A stretch of 44,129 nt of DNA from Opitutaceae bacterium (lineage in GTDB: Bacteria; Verrucomicrobiota; Verrucomicrobiia; Opitutales; Opitutaceae). Below are positions 16,290-25,150 of the stretch, one piece after another. The notes under the pieces were generated by a model, which made no database searches, was not told the DNA's origin, and saw only the letters and a program-made list of their open reading frames with translations. The stretch is from contig JAGOJU010000025.1 of NCBI GenBank assembly GCA_017994935.1, forward strand, positions 1-44,129. Reading direction: 5' to 3'. The first letter of the stretch is position 1, and the number at the start of each line of letters is the position of its first letter. The position numbers were made by a program, and so were the translations under genes.

Positions 16290-18923
16290 TCAGATCGAGT
16301 CCAGGTCGATGAGAATTTCGCGGGGACTCGATCCGTTGTCAGGACCCACCACACCCTTCTCCTCCATCAGGTCCATGATGCGCGCGGCCCGGTTGTAGCC
16401 GATGCGCAGGCGGCGCTGGATCATGGAAGTCGAGGCGCGACGCGTGGAGCGGAGGACGTCGAGAGCCTGCTGGTAGAGTTCGGCGTCATCGCCCAGGTCC
16501 TCGCCGTCGGGATCCCCGTCGTCGGATTCGTCGCGGGCGTCGCGATCGATCTGGGCCTGCACCTCGCTCGCGAAGACCGGAGGGCCGTTCTTCTTGAGGA
16601 AATCCACGACACTGTTGACCTCGTCGTCGGATACGAAGGCGCCCTGTGCGCGGACCAGCCGGGAGCTACCGGGAGGGGAGAATAGCATGTCACCCCGCCC
16701 GATCAGCGTGTCCGCCCCCTTGGTGTCGAGGATGGTGCGGGAGTCGACCTGGGAGGCCACCTGGAAGGCGATGCGTGAAGGCAGGTTGGCCTTGATCACA
16801 CCGGTGATGACATTCACGGAGGGGCGCTGGGTGGCGATGATGAGATGGATGCCGGCGGCGCGCGCGAGTTGTGCAAGGCGCGCGATGCTCGTTTCGATCT
16901 CGGCCGGGGCGACCATCATGAGATCGGCAAGCTCGTCGATGATGGCGACGATGTAGGGGAGGCGTTCCGGAACCTCCAGTTCGTCGTCCAGCGCGGGATC
17001 TAATCCCTCGAGTCCGGCCTGCTCGGGAACCGATGGATCCCTGGGGGCTTTTTCAGTCGAACGCTTGCGGTGGTTGAAACCGACGATGTTGCGGACGCCC
17101 ACCTTGGCAAAAATCTGATAGCGCTGATCCATTTCCCCGAGCAGCCATTTCAGAGCGGCGGGCACCTTCTTTGGCTCCGTCACCACGGGAATCAGCATGT
17201 GCGGAAGCGTATTGAAGATCTTCAGTTCAACGATCTTCGGGTCGACCATGATCATCCTGAGATCCTTGGGACTCTTGGAGTACAGGATTGAGGCGACGAT
17301 CGAGTTGAGGCACACGGACTTGCCCGAGCCGGTGGCTCCCGCGATGAGGAGGTGGGGCATCTTTGTCAGATCCGAGACGATGGGTTTTCCGGAAACGTCC
17401 TTGCCGAGTGCCACCGGGATTTCCCCTTTGCCCAGTGCAGTTCCCCAGTCCTCGCTCTCGAGGATTTCCCGCATGCCGACCGGCGTCGGATGCTGGTTCG
17501 GCACCTCAACCCCCACCGCGGCTTTTCCTGGAATCGGGGCGAGGATACGCACCGATTGCGCCCGCATGCCCAGGGCGATGTTCTTGTCGAGTCCTGCAAT
17601 CTTTTCCACGCGGACACCGGGAGCAGGCACGATCTCGTAGCGGGTGATGACGGGGCCGACATGGATCTCGCCCAGGGTGACCTGAACGCCGAATTCCCCC
17701 AGGATGCGTAGAAGGTTTTCTGCGTTCCGGCGGTGCTCCTCTTCGGAATTCTCGGGGGCGACGGGCGTCTGTTCGCGCAGCAGGGAGAGGGGAGGAAACT
17801 GATAATCCGAATCGGTCAGGGTGGGGGAGACCACCCGCGCCCGTTTCGTTTCCTCGGGCTTCACGATGTTGAGTTCGAAGCGCCCACCTGCCTGCGATTC
17901 GAGTTCGCTTGCCGGTGTGGCCGTGGCGCCCGGTCCGGTCCGCCCCTTTCGGGATGAGGGGGGCTTGCTGTCGTTCAAGGACAAATCCTCCGCGTCGCGC
18001 GCTTCGGCTGCGTCTTCTGGAACGATGGCGTCAACCAGACCCTCCTTCATCAACTCGGCGGAAACGGTGCCGGCGGAGGACTTTTTCTGCACCGCGGAGG
18101 CGTCCTCCTGGGCGCGCGCCTCCGCCTGCAGCGCCTTCTTGGCCGCCAGCGCTTTTGCAGCGGCGGCTGCTGCTGCGGCGGTCGCCTGTTTTTGCTCGAG
18201 TGCGGTCCGTTCAGCGGCGCGTTGCCGGGCCTGCATGTCGTCGAGTTCGCGTTTCAGTGCGGCGGCTTCGGCGCGTCGCTCACGTCGCTTCTCGATCCAT
18301 CCGTGCACTGCCGCGGCGATCCGCTCGAGTTCGGTGGTGATGTCCTTTGAAAAAATGAACAGCAGGCTGAGTGCGTAGAGTGATCCCATCAGCACGATGG
18401 ACCCGAATACCCCGAGGGTTTCCTTGAAGGCATCCTCGTAGACGAGGCGTCCGAGGCGTCCTCCCGGGCCTTCGGTGAAATACTGGCTGACCCCGAAGCT
18501 TTCCCACATCGACCAGAGGCCTGAGAAAGCACCGATACAAAGCAGCATCGCGACCAGACGGGTGATGGCCAGACGGCGGGCATTGCGAAGCGATACGACT
18601 CCGAACCAGACAAGAAAGATGGGCACCAGCCAGGTGCTGACCCCCAGCCAATTCAGCGTCAGGTAGGACATCTCGGCGCCGAACAAACCCACCCAGTTCT
18701 TATCGGTGGGATTGGTCGTGATCCAGCGACTCTGCGACGGAGAGTAGTCGAGGAAGGCGACTGCCAGAAGAATCCCGAGAACGAACAGGATGATTGCCGC
18801 CGGCCAATTGGGACGGTGGCGCACCCCTGCGAGGGCGCTTCTTGGGTTTGAGTTTGAACTTGCTGCTTTGGCCATCTGATCTGAGTGCGTATCGGCACCC
18901 TCCTGTGCGTATTTCCGAATCAT
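16290..18923 (-). CDS. ftsK: DNA translocase FtsK/SpoIIIE
   Basis: Protein of 877 residues, the septal DNA pump that segregates chromosome termini. The N-terminal part holds about four membrane segments (PAAIILFVLGILLAVAFLDY, LVPIFLVWFGVVSL, LVAMLLCIGAFSGLW, GSIVLMGSLYALSLLFIFSK). An Ala/Glu/Lys-rich coiled-coil linker lies around 200-290. The motor has Walker A GATGSGKS at 529-536 and Walker B IIDELADLMM with Asp663-Glu664. The C-terminal winged-helix gamma domain (SMIQRRLRIGYNRAARIMDL, then MEEKGVVGP) binds orienting DNA sequences. Length is normal. The start may be ATG 18923 or 18875 (MAKAASS). It is divergent from manA. Confidence 0.96.
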   Translation of the reverse strand: MIRKYAQEGADTHSDQMAKAASSNSNPRSALAGVRHRPNWPAAIILFVLGILLAVAFLDYSPSQSRWITTNPTDKNWVGLFGAEMSYLTLNWLGVSTWLVPIFLVWFGVVSLRNARRLAITRLVAMLLCIGAFSGLWSMWESFGVSQYFTEGPGGRLGRLVYEDAFKETLGVFGSIVLMGSLYALSLLFIFSKDITTELERIAAAVHGWIEKRRERRAEAAALKRELDDMQARQRAAERTALEQKQATAAAAAAAAKALAAKKALQAEARAQEDASAVQKKSSAGTVSAELMKEGLVDAIVPEDAAEARDAEDLSLNDSKPPSSRKGRTGPGATATPASELESQAGGRFELNIVKPEETKRARVVSPTLTDSDYQFPPLSLLREQTPVAPENSEEEHRRNAENLLRILGEFGVQVTLGEIHVGPVITRYEIVPAPGVRVEKIAGLDKNIALGMRAQSVRILAPIPGKAAVGVEVPNQHPTPVGMREILESEDWGTALGKGEIPVALGKDVSGKPIVSDLTKMPHLLIAGATGSGKSVCLNSIVASILYSKSPKDLRMIMVDPKIVELKIFNTLPHMLIPVVTEPKKVPAALKWLLGEMDQRYQIFAKVGVRNIVGFNHRKRSTEKAPRDPSVPEQAGLEGLDPALDDELEVPERLPYIVAIIDELADLMMVAPAEIETSIARLAQLARAAGIHLIIATQRPSVNVITGVIKANLPSRIAFQVASQVDSRTILDTKGADTLIGRGDMLFSPPGSSRLVRAQGAFVSDDEVNSVVDFLKKNGPPVFASEVQAQIDRDARDESDDGDPDGEDLGDDAELYQQALDVLRSTRRASTSMIQRRLRIGYNRAARIMDLMEEKGVVGPDNGSSPREILIDLDSI

Positions 18924-18931
18924 CGGATTCT

Positions 18932-18964
18932 GCGGATTGGGTTGTCCATCATTAACCCATCCGC
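18932..18964. promoter_or_regulatory. Large inverted repeat between ftsK and manA
   Basis: Left arm GCGGATTGGGTT (18932-18943) faces right arm AACCCATCCGC (18954-18964) across a 10-base spacer. The arms pair perfectly except for one extra T in the left arm. The repeat lies between the divergent starts of ftsK and manA, so it is not a terminator of either gene. An operator or a structure in the manA leader are possible. Confidence 0.4.
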
Positions 18965-18987
18965 ATCCTTGGCAGGTATTGTTCCCG

Positions 18988-19935
18988 ATGAGTGATATTC
19001 TGCATTTTACACCTCTTTACCAGGATCGCGTGTGGGGCGGTCGCGCCCTCGAACGCAGGCTCGGTCGAACCCTTCCGCCCGGTCGACCGGTTGGCGAAAG
19101 CTGGGAGGTCGTGGACCGCCCCGAGGCCCAATCCGTTGTCAGCCACGGTCCGTGGAAGGGTTTGACTCTGCGGCAGGTGCTAGAACGGCACGGTTCGGCG
19201 GTCATGGGGCCGCGATATGATCCGGCCCGCCCGTTCCCGCTGCTCGTCAAATGGCTCGATTGCCGCGAGCGCCTCAGCCTGCAGGTGCACCCCCCGGCGG
19301 AGATCGCCCCGGCGTTGCGCGGTGAACCCAAGACTGAAAACTGGTTCATTGCCGCCGCGGAACCAGGGTCGGGACTGCTGGTGGGATTGCAACGCTCCAC
19401 GACCCGGGCCCAGTTTGCCAAGGCCCTGGTGGAACAAACACTTGAGGCCTGCGTGCACCGTTTTGAGGTGTCTGCCGGCGACTCCATTCTGGTGCGAAGC
19501 GGCACCGTTCATGCCATTGATGGAGGCAATCTCATTCTGGAAATTCAGCAGAATTCAGACACGACCTACCGTGTCTACGACTGGGGGAGGGTCGGACTTG
19601 ATGGGAAGGCGCGCCAACTACATGTGGCGGAATCGCTTGCGTCGATTGACTGGGGCGTCGTTGAGCCCGTGCCCGTGCGTGCTGCGGCGCATCCTGCGGT
19701 GATAGCGGATGCCGAGGAATTCCGCATTCGTCGGGTGCCGCTTGGTGGGGATGAGAGTTTGCACATTGGGGCCTACGAGCAGCCGCGACTTCTCAGTGTT
19801 GTATCGGGAGCCCTTACGGCAGCATCCGGAGATGCATTGCCGACCGGCTCAAATGTTGTTTTGCCCTATGACACAGCCTTCCGCTTTTCAGCGAAAGGAC
19901 CCACGCTGGTTCTCGTTACCGAGAATTTTATATAG
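18988..19935 (+). CDS. manA: Mannose-6-phosphate isomerase, class I (short form)
   Basis: Protein of 315 residues that interconverts mannose-6-phosphate and fructose-6-phosphate in the cytoplasm. The N-terminus (FTPLYQDRVWGGRALERRLG) and PVGESWEVVDRPEAQSVV are family hallmarks. The zinc ligands are visible as Gln and His in LSLQVHPP, Glu in KTENWF and His in GTVHAIDGG. The stretch LILEIQQNSDTTYRVYDWGR is the conserved active-site helix. The length fits the Bacillus-type short ManA. The start at 18988 is chosen because residues encoded upstream show no conservation and overlap the inverted repeat. It is a plain housekeeping or hexose gene and shows no direct link to the sialate locus. Confidence 0.94.
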   Translation: MSDILHFTPLYQDRVWGGRALERRLGRTLPPGRPVGESWEVVDRPEAQSVVSHGPWKGLTLRQVLERHGSAVMGPRYDPARPFPLLVKWLDCRERLSLQVHPPAEIAPALRGEPKTENWFIAAAEPGSGLLVGLQRSTTRAQFAKALVEQTLEACVHRFEVSAGDSILVRSGTVHAIDGGNLILEIQQNSDTTYRVYDWGRVGLDGKARQLHVAESLASIDWGVVEPVPVRAAAHPAVIADAEEFRIRRVPLGGDESLHIGAYEQPRLLSVVSGALTAASGDALPTGSNVVLPYDTAFRFSAKGPTLVLVTENFI

Positions 19936-19956
19936 GTTGGTTTTCCCGATTCGGCC

Positions 19957-20763
19957 ATGACTACGATTTACCCTTCCTTCAAAAGCCTGCGCCAGTGCCG
20001 CGGGGGGGCGCTCTTCAAGCTCCTCCTGTTTTTCGTTGTACTCTTTGCGCTCATCGCGGTCGCCTGGATGCTCTTTCTTCCCTCGATCCTCAAGAGTGTC
20101 GTCCAGAAGCGCACCGGTTTTGAAGTGCAGATTGCGAAAATGGCGGTGAACCCCTTCAGGGGCGATGTCAGTGTTACCGGCCTCGTCATCAACAATCCCG
20201 CGGGCTGGCCGTCGCGTGACTTCATTCAGGTGCGTGAGTTCAAGGCCAATACGGATCTCTGGTCCCTGATCGGGGGAAAACGCCCGATCGTTGACGAGGC
20301 GGTTGTTGATGTCGCCTTGGTCGCAGTGGTCACGGACAGCCAGAAACGGACGAATCTCCAGTTGTTTCAGGAGCGGATGGCGGGGCCAAAGGACGAGAAG
20401 CAGAAAAAGCCGGAGCCTGCGGAGAAGTTGGAATTCCTTATCCGGAAACTGCACCTGAAATTTTCCAAGGTACAGCTCGCCGACTATTCGGGTGGAAAAG
20501 CCACGCCATCGATCCGGGAGATGAACCTGAACATCGATCGGCGCTATACCGACGTCACGAGCGCAAGACAGATTGTCACCGGAGCCATTCCAGGAATCGG
20601 CGCCATTGGCAGCGCGCTGTCCGCGCTTGTGCCGGGCGCCTTGGGCAAGGCGATCGGCGGTGCCATGAATGAGCCCGTGGAGTTGCTCAAGGGCACGGGC
20701 AAGAAGGCTGGAGACTTTTTCAAGGGTATGATTGAGAAACTTGAAGAAAACCCCAAGAAGTAG
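19957..20763 (+). CDS. AsmA-like membrane-anchored protein of unknown function
   Basis: Protein of 268 residues. A single N-terminal membrane anchor (LLLFFVVLFALIAVAWMLFL) is followed by SILKSVVQKRTGFEVQIAKM and NPFRGDVSVTGLVINNPAGW, a pattern seen in AsmA/DUF748-type proteins that sit in the periplasm with beta-strand repeats. The middle has VREFKANTDLWSLIGGKRPI and LEFLIRKLHLKFSKVQLADY. The C-terminus is helical with a Gly/Ala-rich stretch (AIPGIGAIGSALSALVPGAL) and a Lys-rich tail. AsmA-like proteins are thought to act in envelope lipid handling, but this one is much shorter than the classical members. It lies 18 bases before the grpE start and may share its transcript. Confidence 0.7.
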   Translation: MTTIYPSFKSLRQCRGGALFKLLLFFVVLFALIAVAWMLFLPSILKSVVQKRTGFEVQIAKMAVNPFRGDVSVTGLVINNPAGWPSRDFIQVREFKANTDLWSLIGGKRPIVDEAVVDVALVAVVTDSQKRTNLQLFQERMAGPKDEKQKKPEPAEKLEFLIRKLHLKFSKVQLADYSGGKATPSIREMNLNIDRRYTDVTSARQIVTGAIPGIGAIGSALSALVPGALGKAIGGAMNEPVELLKGTGKKAGDFFKGMIEKLEENPKK

Positions 20764-20781
20764 TTGAATGGTCGTTTTCCC

Positions 20782-21381
20782 ATGAACGAGAACGATCCGT
20801 CGGCCAAAACGGCCGAGCCCACACCCAATCCCGAACCCATCGATTCCGAAGTCGCCTCCCCCGAGCAGGGCGCCGAAGGCGTCATCGAGCAATTGGAAGC
20901 CGAACTGGTTGCGGCTCGAAAGAGCGGGACTGAGAACTACGAGCGTTACTTGCGTGCAGTCGCTGACTTGGAGAATTTCCGCAGGCGTGCCATCCGTGAG
21001 AAGGATGACCTGCGCCAGTTTGCGGCGTCGCGTGTTCTGGAGGATCTCATCCCGGTGCTGGATAGCCTGAGCCTGGGGCTGTCGGCGGCAAAGGCGCCCA
21101 ATGCAGACATCCAGGCAGTGGTGGGCGGTGTTGAAATGGTTTTGACGCAGGCCAAGTCCGCCCTGGCCCAGCATGGCTTCAAGGAAATCAACCCTGCCGG
21201 CCAGGCATTTGATCCCAATTTGCATGAGTCGCTTTCGGCCCAGCCGAGCAAGGAGTTCGCTGAAGGGACCGTGATTTCGGTGGTGCGCATTGGTTACAGT
21301 CTCAACGGGCGTGTACTTCGCCCTGCCAGCGTCGTGATTTCGAGTGGGGCGTCGGCAAAGAAGTCGGAGGCGTCGAGCTGA
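20782..21381 (+). CDS. grpE: Nucleotide exchange factor GrpE
   Basis: Protein of 199 residues, the DnaK nucleotide exchange factor. An acidic disordered N-terminus (MNENDPSAKTAEPTPNPEPI) leads into a long helix (QLEAELVAARKSGTENYERY) and the signature RAVADLENFRRRAIREKDDL. The C-terminal beta domain carries NLHESLSAQPSKEFAEGTVI and RPASVVIS. Start 20782 is preferred over a TTG at 20764 because GrpE N-termini are usually acidic and start with Met. dnaJ follows after 71 bases; dnaK is not in the window. Confidence 0.94.
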   Translation: MNENDPSAKTAEPTPNPEPIDSEVASPEQGAEGVIEQLEAELVAARKSGTENYERYLRAVADLENFRRRAIREKDDLRQFAASRVLEDLIPVLDSLSLGLSAAKAPNADIQAVVGGVEMVLTQAKSALAQHGFKEINPAGQAFDPNLHESLSAQPSKEFAEGTVISVVRIGYSLNGRVLRPASVVISSGASAKKSEASS

Positions 21382-21452
21382 CCCTTCGGCTCCGACGCGA
21401 GGGCGCGGCGGAGCGTTGCAGGACCTCCGCCTGAATCGGCCAACCAAGACCC

Positions 21453-22592
21453 ATGTCGAAACAAGATTACTACGAGTTGCTGGGCGTCACCAAGGGAGCC
21501 TCTGAAGAGGACCTCAAGAAGGCGTATCGCAAGAAGGCGGTGCAGTACCACCCGGACAAGAATCCGGGCAACAAGGAGGCGGAGGAGATGTTCAAGAAGA
21601 TCTCCCATGCCTACGAGGTGCTTAAGGACCCCGACAAGCGGGCGGCGTACGACCGATTCGGTCATGCGGCTTTTGAGGGCGCGGGTGCAGGCGGACCGCG
21701 CGGCGGTGGAGGAGGCTTTCACGACCCGTTCGATATTTTCCGTGAGGTGTTCGGAGGTGGCGGAGGTGGCGGCGGTGTGTTCGACGAGATGTTCGGCGGC
21801 GGCTCGAGGGATGGCAGCCGAGACGGAGCGGACCTTCGCTACGACCTGGAGATCACGCTCGAGGAGGCTGCGGGTGGAGTGGAAAAGGAAATCGCCTTCC
21901 GGAAAAATATGGTCTGCGAGCGCTGCGAGGGCAGCGGCGCCGAGCCTGGCTCGAAACGCAGCACCTGCCCGACCTGCCGCGGATCGGGACAGATCCGGCG
22001 TAGTGGAGGAATCATTACATTCACCCAGACCTGTCCGACGTGCGGCGGGGCGGGCACAAAGATCGAAAAGCCCTGCGGTCAGTGCCGCGGTGAAGGACGG
22101 GTGCCGAAGACGGCCAAGATCAATGTCCGCATCCCTGCCGGTGTGGACACCGGCTCGCGCCTGCGGTCCATGGGGAATGGCGAGGCGGGCGTCGCGGGAG
22201 GAGGATCCGGGGACCTCTACATCGTGCTGTCCGTGCGCGATCACGAATTGTTCGAGCGCCAGGGCGACGACCTTTTCTGCGAGATCCCCATCAAGTTCAC
22301 GCTTGCGACACTCGGTGGGAACATCGAGGTGCCGACACTCTTCGGCAAGGCATCGCTGAAACTTCCGGCCGGCACGCAGAGCGGCACCACCTTCCGGCTC
22401 AGGGGCAAGGGCATGCCGTCGCTCCGGAATCGCGGGGACCAGGGTGATCAGCTCGTGCGTGTCCATGTGGAAGTGCCGCAGTCGCTGAATGCTGAACAGC
22501 GCAAGCTGCTCGAGCAGTTTGCGCTGGTGAGCGGCGACGCGGAGAATCCCACCGCGCGCAGCTGGTTCGAGAAGGCGAAAAAATTTTTCTAG
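21453..22592 (+). CDS. dnaJ: Chaperone DnaJ (class I)
   Basis: Protein of 379 residues, the Hsp40 co-chaperone of DnaK. The J domain (1-70) has [20 protein letters not shown] and the HPD motif in [12 protein letters not shown] Gly/Phe-rich region follows (about 75-125). Four zinc motifs are present: [24 protein letters not shown] and CGQCRGEG. The C-terminal substrate domains include [20 protein letters not shown] and [11 protein letters not shown]. Length and order are standard. The gene for phosphatidylserine decarboxylase begins six bases after the stop. Confidence 0.97.
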   Translation: MSKQDYYELLGVTKGASEEDLKKAYRKKAVQYHPDKNPGNKEAEEMFKKISHAYEVLKDPDKRAAYDRFGHAAFEGAGAGGPRGGGGGFHDPFDIFREVFGGGGGGGGVFDEMFGGGSRDGSRDGADLRYDLEITLEEAAGGVEKEIAFRKNMVCERCEGSGAEPGSKRSTCPTCRGSGQIRRSGGIITFTQTCPTCGGAGTKIEKPCGQCRGEGRVPKTAKINVRIPAGVDTGSRLRSMGNGEAGVAGGGSGDLYIVLSVRDHELFERQGDDLFCEIPIKFTLATLGGNIEVPTLFGKASLKLPAGTQSGTTFRLRGKGMPSLRNRGDQGDQLVRVHVEVPQSLNAEQRKLLEQFALVSGDAENPTARSWFEKAKKFF

Positions 22593-22598
22593 GCGCGA

Positions 22599-23504
22599 AT
22601 GAAGCGTGAGCCGATTCGCTATTTTGACCGGCGTACCAGGACCGTCTGCAGCGAGGCCATCTACGGCGAAGGCTGGCTGCGCTGGGCCTATGAAAATCCG
22701 CTCGGCCGGTTCACCACCTGGCTCTTTGCGCGACGCTGGCTGATGTCCGCCTACTTCGGCTGGCGCATGAGTCGCCGCTACAGCGCGCAAAAAATCCTGC
22801 CGTTCATCGCGACTTACAATCTCGATGTGGACGAGTTCGCAAAGTCACCCTTTCGATTCCGCACCTTCAACGAGTTCTTCACCCGCGCCCTGAAACCGGA
22901 GGCGCGGCCAATTTTCGAACCTGGCAATGAACACATCGCGATCTTCCCGGCGGATGGCCGTCATCTGGCGTTTGCCAATGTCGACGAGACGGATGGCTTC
23001 TATGTCAAGGGCGCCCGGTTCTCCCTGGCTGATCTGCTCCAGGATCCGACACAGACGGCGATGTTTGCCGGGGGCGCGATGGTCATCTCGCGGCTCTGTC
23101 CGACCGACTATCATCGTTTTCATTTTCCGGTCTCGGGTGTGCCGGACGCCGGTCGGCTGATCAACGGGTGGCTTTACTCCGTCAGCCCGGTCGCGCTTCG
23201 CATCAATGTCCGGAGGCTCGTGCAGAACAAGCGACGCGTCACCCTCCTTCGGGATACGGCGTTCGGAACCGTGGCCATGATTGCCGTGGGCGCGACGAAT
23301 GTGGGATCGATCGTCGAAACGTATGTCGAGGATCGGAGAGTTGGGAAGGGTGAGGAAAAGGGGATGTTCAAGTTTGGCGGATCGTGCGTGATCACCCTTT
23401 TCCAGAAGGGGAGGATTCGTATCGACGGGGACCTTCTCGAGCAGAGCAGTGGGCACCTGGAGACGTATGCCCGCATGGGGGATCGTTTGGGAGAGGCGAC
23501 CTGA
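22599..23504 (+). CDS. psd: Phosphatidylserine decarboxylase proenzyme
   Basis: Protein of 301 residues, a membrane-associated, pyruvoyl-dependent enzyme that makes phosphatidylethanolamine. Family features are FNEFFTRALKPEARPI, the Asp of FPADGR, the His of PTDYHRFHFPVSG, and the C-terminal self-cleavage site FKFGGSCVITLF, where the Ser of GGS becomes the pyruvoyl group. GGS in place of the LGST of E. coli is a known variant of the family. The C-terminal small subunit would be about 40 residues. It follows dnaJ closely and may share its transcript. Confidence 0.94.
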   Translation: MKREPIRYFDRRTRTVCSEAIYGEGWLRWAYENPLGRFTTWLFARRWLMSAYFGWRMSRRYSAQKILPFIATYNLDVDEFAKSPFRFRTFNEFFTRALKPEARPIFEPGNEHIAIFPADGRHLAFANVDETDGFYVKGARFSLADLLQDPTQTAMFAGGAMVISRLCPTDYHRFHFPVSGVPDAGRLINGWLYSVSPVALRINVRRLVQNKRRVTLLRDTAFGTVAMIAVGATNVGSIVETYVEDRRVGKGEEKGMFKFGGSCVITLFQKGRIRIDGDLLEQSSGHLETYARMGDRLGEAT

Positions 23505-23588
23505 TTTCAGTCATTGCGGGCGTCCGTAAGAAAAAGCGCCCGTATACTTGAGTTTGTTGCTGGACTAGCCAAGGTATTGCCTTCTCCC

Positions 23589-24464
23589 ATGAACACAAAA
23601 TTCTCCGCCTACTCGAATCCCGATGTGCTGGTCGACGGGGCCTGGCTGCAGGCCCATCTCAATGATCCGTCGTTGCGGATCGTGGAAAGCAATGAGGACG
23701 TGTTGCTTTACGATACCGGGCATATTCCCGGTGCGGTGCACATCGATTGGCGGGGTGATCTCCAGGACAATACCGAGCGTGACTATATCTCGCCCGAGAA
23801 GTTCGCCGAGCTCTGTGCGCGCAATGGCATTTCGCCGGAGACGACGGTCGTCTTTTACGGTGACAAGTCCAACTGGTGGTCCGCCTATGCGCTGTGGGCG
23901 TTTCGTCTCTACGGGCATCGGAAGGTGAAGCTGCTCGATGGAGGCAGCGCCAAATGGAAGGCCGATGGCCGGCCGATCACGCGGGACAAGCCTGTGGTCA
24001 AACGCTCCAGCTATCCCGTACCCTCCCGGCGGCACGATGATGAGATCCGTGCGTTTTTCGACGACACGCTGGCTCATGCGAAGGCGCACCTGCCGCTCAT
24101 CGACGTTCGTTCTCCCGGCGAATACCGCGGAGAGATCACACACATGCCGGAGTACCCGCAGGAAGGCGTGCTGCGGGGCGGGCATGTCCCCGGGGCGCGC
24201 AGCGTTCCGTGGAAGACGGCGGCCAACGATGACGGGACGTTCAAGACCTTCGAGGAGCTGCGGAAGATCTATACAGAGAACCTCGGCCTCAAACCTGATG
24301 ACGACATTGTCGCCTATTGCCGCATTGGCGAGCGATCGAGTCACACCTGGTTCGTCCTCACCTATCTGCTCGGCTACAGGAAGGTGCGCAACTACGATGG
24401 CTCCTGGACCGAGTGGGGCAACCGCGTGCGTGCGCCGATCGCAAAAGGCGAGCAGCCTGGTTGA
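23589..24464 (+). CDS. Two-domain rhodanese-like sulfurtransferase
   Basis: Protein of 291 residues with two rhodanese domains. The first (about 10-140) contains [20 protein letters not shown], then [20 protein letters not shown], and lacks a catalytic Cys. The second (about 155-285) contains [14 protein letters not shown], then [20 protein letters not shown], and the active-site loop CRIGERSS with Cys244. This is the thiosulfate/3-mercaptopyruvate sulfurtransferase layout. The CRIGERSS loop is the type seen in actinobacterial and similar thiosulfate sulfurtransferases. Start 23589 is the Met just before the first conserved residues. A sufE gene follows, so a role in sulfur transfer for Fe-S cluster assembly is plausible. 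Confidence 0.9.
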   Translation: MNTKFSAYSNPDVLVDGAWLQAHLNDPSLRIVESNEDVLLYDTGHIPGAVHIDWRGDLQDNTERDYISPEKFAELCARNGISPETTVVFYGDKSNWWSAYALWAFRLYGHRKVKLLDGGSAKWKADGRPITRDKPVVKRSSYPVPSRRHDDEIRAFFDDTLAHAKAHLPLIDVRSPGEYRGEITHMPEYPQEGVLRGGHVPGARSVPWKTAANDDGTFKTFEELRKIYTENLGLKPDDDIVAYCRIGERSSHTWFVLTYLLGYRKVRNYDGSWTEWGNRVRAPIAKGEQPG

Positions 24465-24513
24465 TTCCGGAGTGGAGGCTGGACCCGGCCGCTCCCTTTG
24501 GCACCCTGCTGTG

Positions 24514-24972
24514 ATGCCCGAATATCCGCCCGCACTCGGAGAGATTGTCGATCTGTTCGAGCATCTCCCTGACGACGAAAAGCGGGAAAACCTGATCGTG
24601 TTTGCGGATCAGGCCGCGGCGTGTGCGCCCCGCCCGGGTGAAGTGTTCGATCTCGAGGATGTGCGCAAGGACGAGGAGTGCACCGACACCGTCGGGGTTT
24701 TCATGAAGGTGGATCGGGCAACCCGTGCCGTCCACGTCCGGATCACGCTCGGCCGCCAGGTCCAGACCCTCACGCGGGCCATGACGGCGATCCTCTGCAA
24801 GGGTTTCGAAGGTGCGACGCCCGAGGCGATTCTCGAGGTGTCCCAGGATTTTGTGCCGAAGATCGTCGGTGGACAGCTTGTCCGCCTGCGCAGCCAGACC
24901 GTCTACTATCTCCTCACGCGCATCAAGAGCGCCGCCAAGGTCTGGCTGAACCGCGAACGCGCAGCCGGCTAG
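24514..24972 (+). CDS. sufE: Cysteine desulfuration protein SufE
   Basis: Protein of 152 residues. SufE accepts persulfide sulfur from a SufS-type cysteine desulfurase and passes it to the SufBCD scaffold. Conserved stretches are LGEIVDLFEHLPDDEKRENL, then RKDEECTDTVGVF with the acceptor Cys56, and the C-terminal QTVYYLLTRIKSAA. The active-site loop ECTDTV differs from the classic GCQSxVW but keeps the Cys in place. The stretch is hidden behind a longer open frame starting in the rhodanese gene; ATG 24514 gives the normal SufE length. No sufS or sufBCD genes are in the window. Confidence 0.9.
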   Translation: MPEYPPALGEIVDLFEHLPDDEKRENLIVFADQAAACAPRPGEVFDLEDVRKDEECTDTVGVFMKVDRATRAVHVRITLGRQVQTLTRAMTAILCKGFEGATPEAILEVSQDFVPKIVGGQLVRLRSQTVYYLLTRIKSAAKVWLNRERAAG

Positions 24973-25150
24973 GCTCCGCATCCGTCGCGTTCCGCTGGAG
25001 TGGCTGGGGCATTTTCAGTGATCCTATAGCCGGACCGGAGAACTGTGTAGGACAGCTGTGATCAAGCGCGCAGCCGCGCGTGATGTTGCCGGCGACGCAG
25101 GTTACCAGGATGGGACGGTCCGCGGCGAGCGGCTCGACCCCGTCCGGCTC

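Noticed and set aside
18120..18190. Run of alanine codons in the ftsK linker resembling a simple repeat
   Set aside because: The codons are mixed and the stretch is a normal Ala-rich coiled-coil linker of FtsK.
19888..22790. Two long minus-strand open frames (519 and 498 codons) opposite grpE and dnaJ
   Set aside because: They lie opposite clearly conserved genes, lack signal or domain features and overlap each other.
23517..23542. CGGGCG/CGCCCG repeat between psd and the rhodanese gene
   Set aside because: Six-base arms with a 14-base loop and no following T-run. It may be a weak terminator but could be chance in GC-rich DNA.
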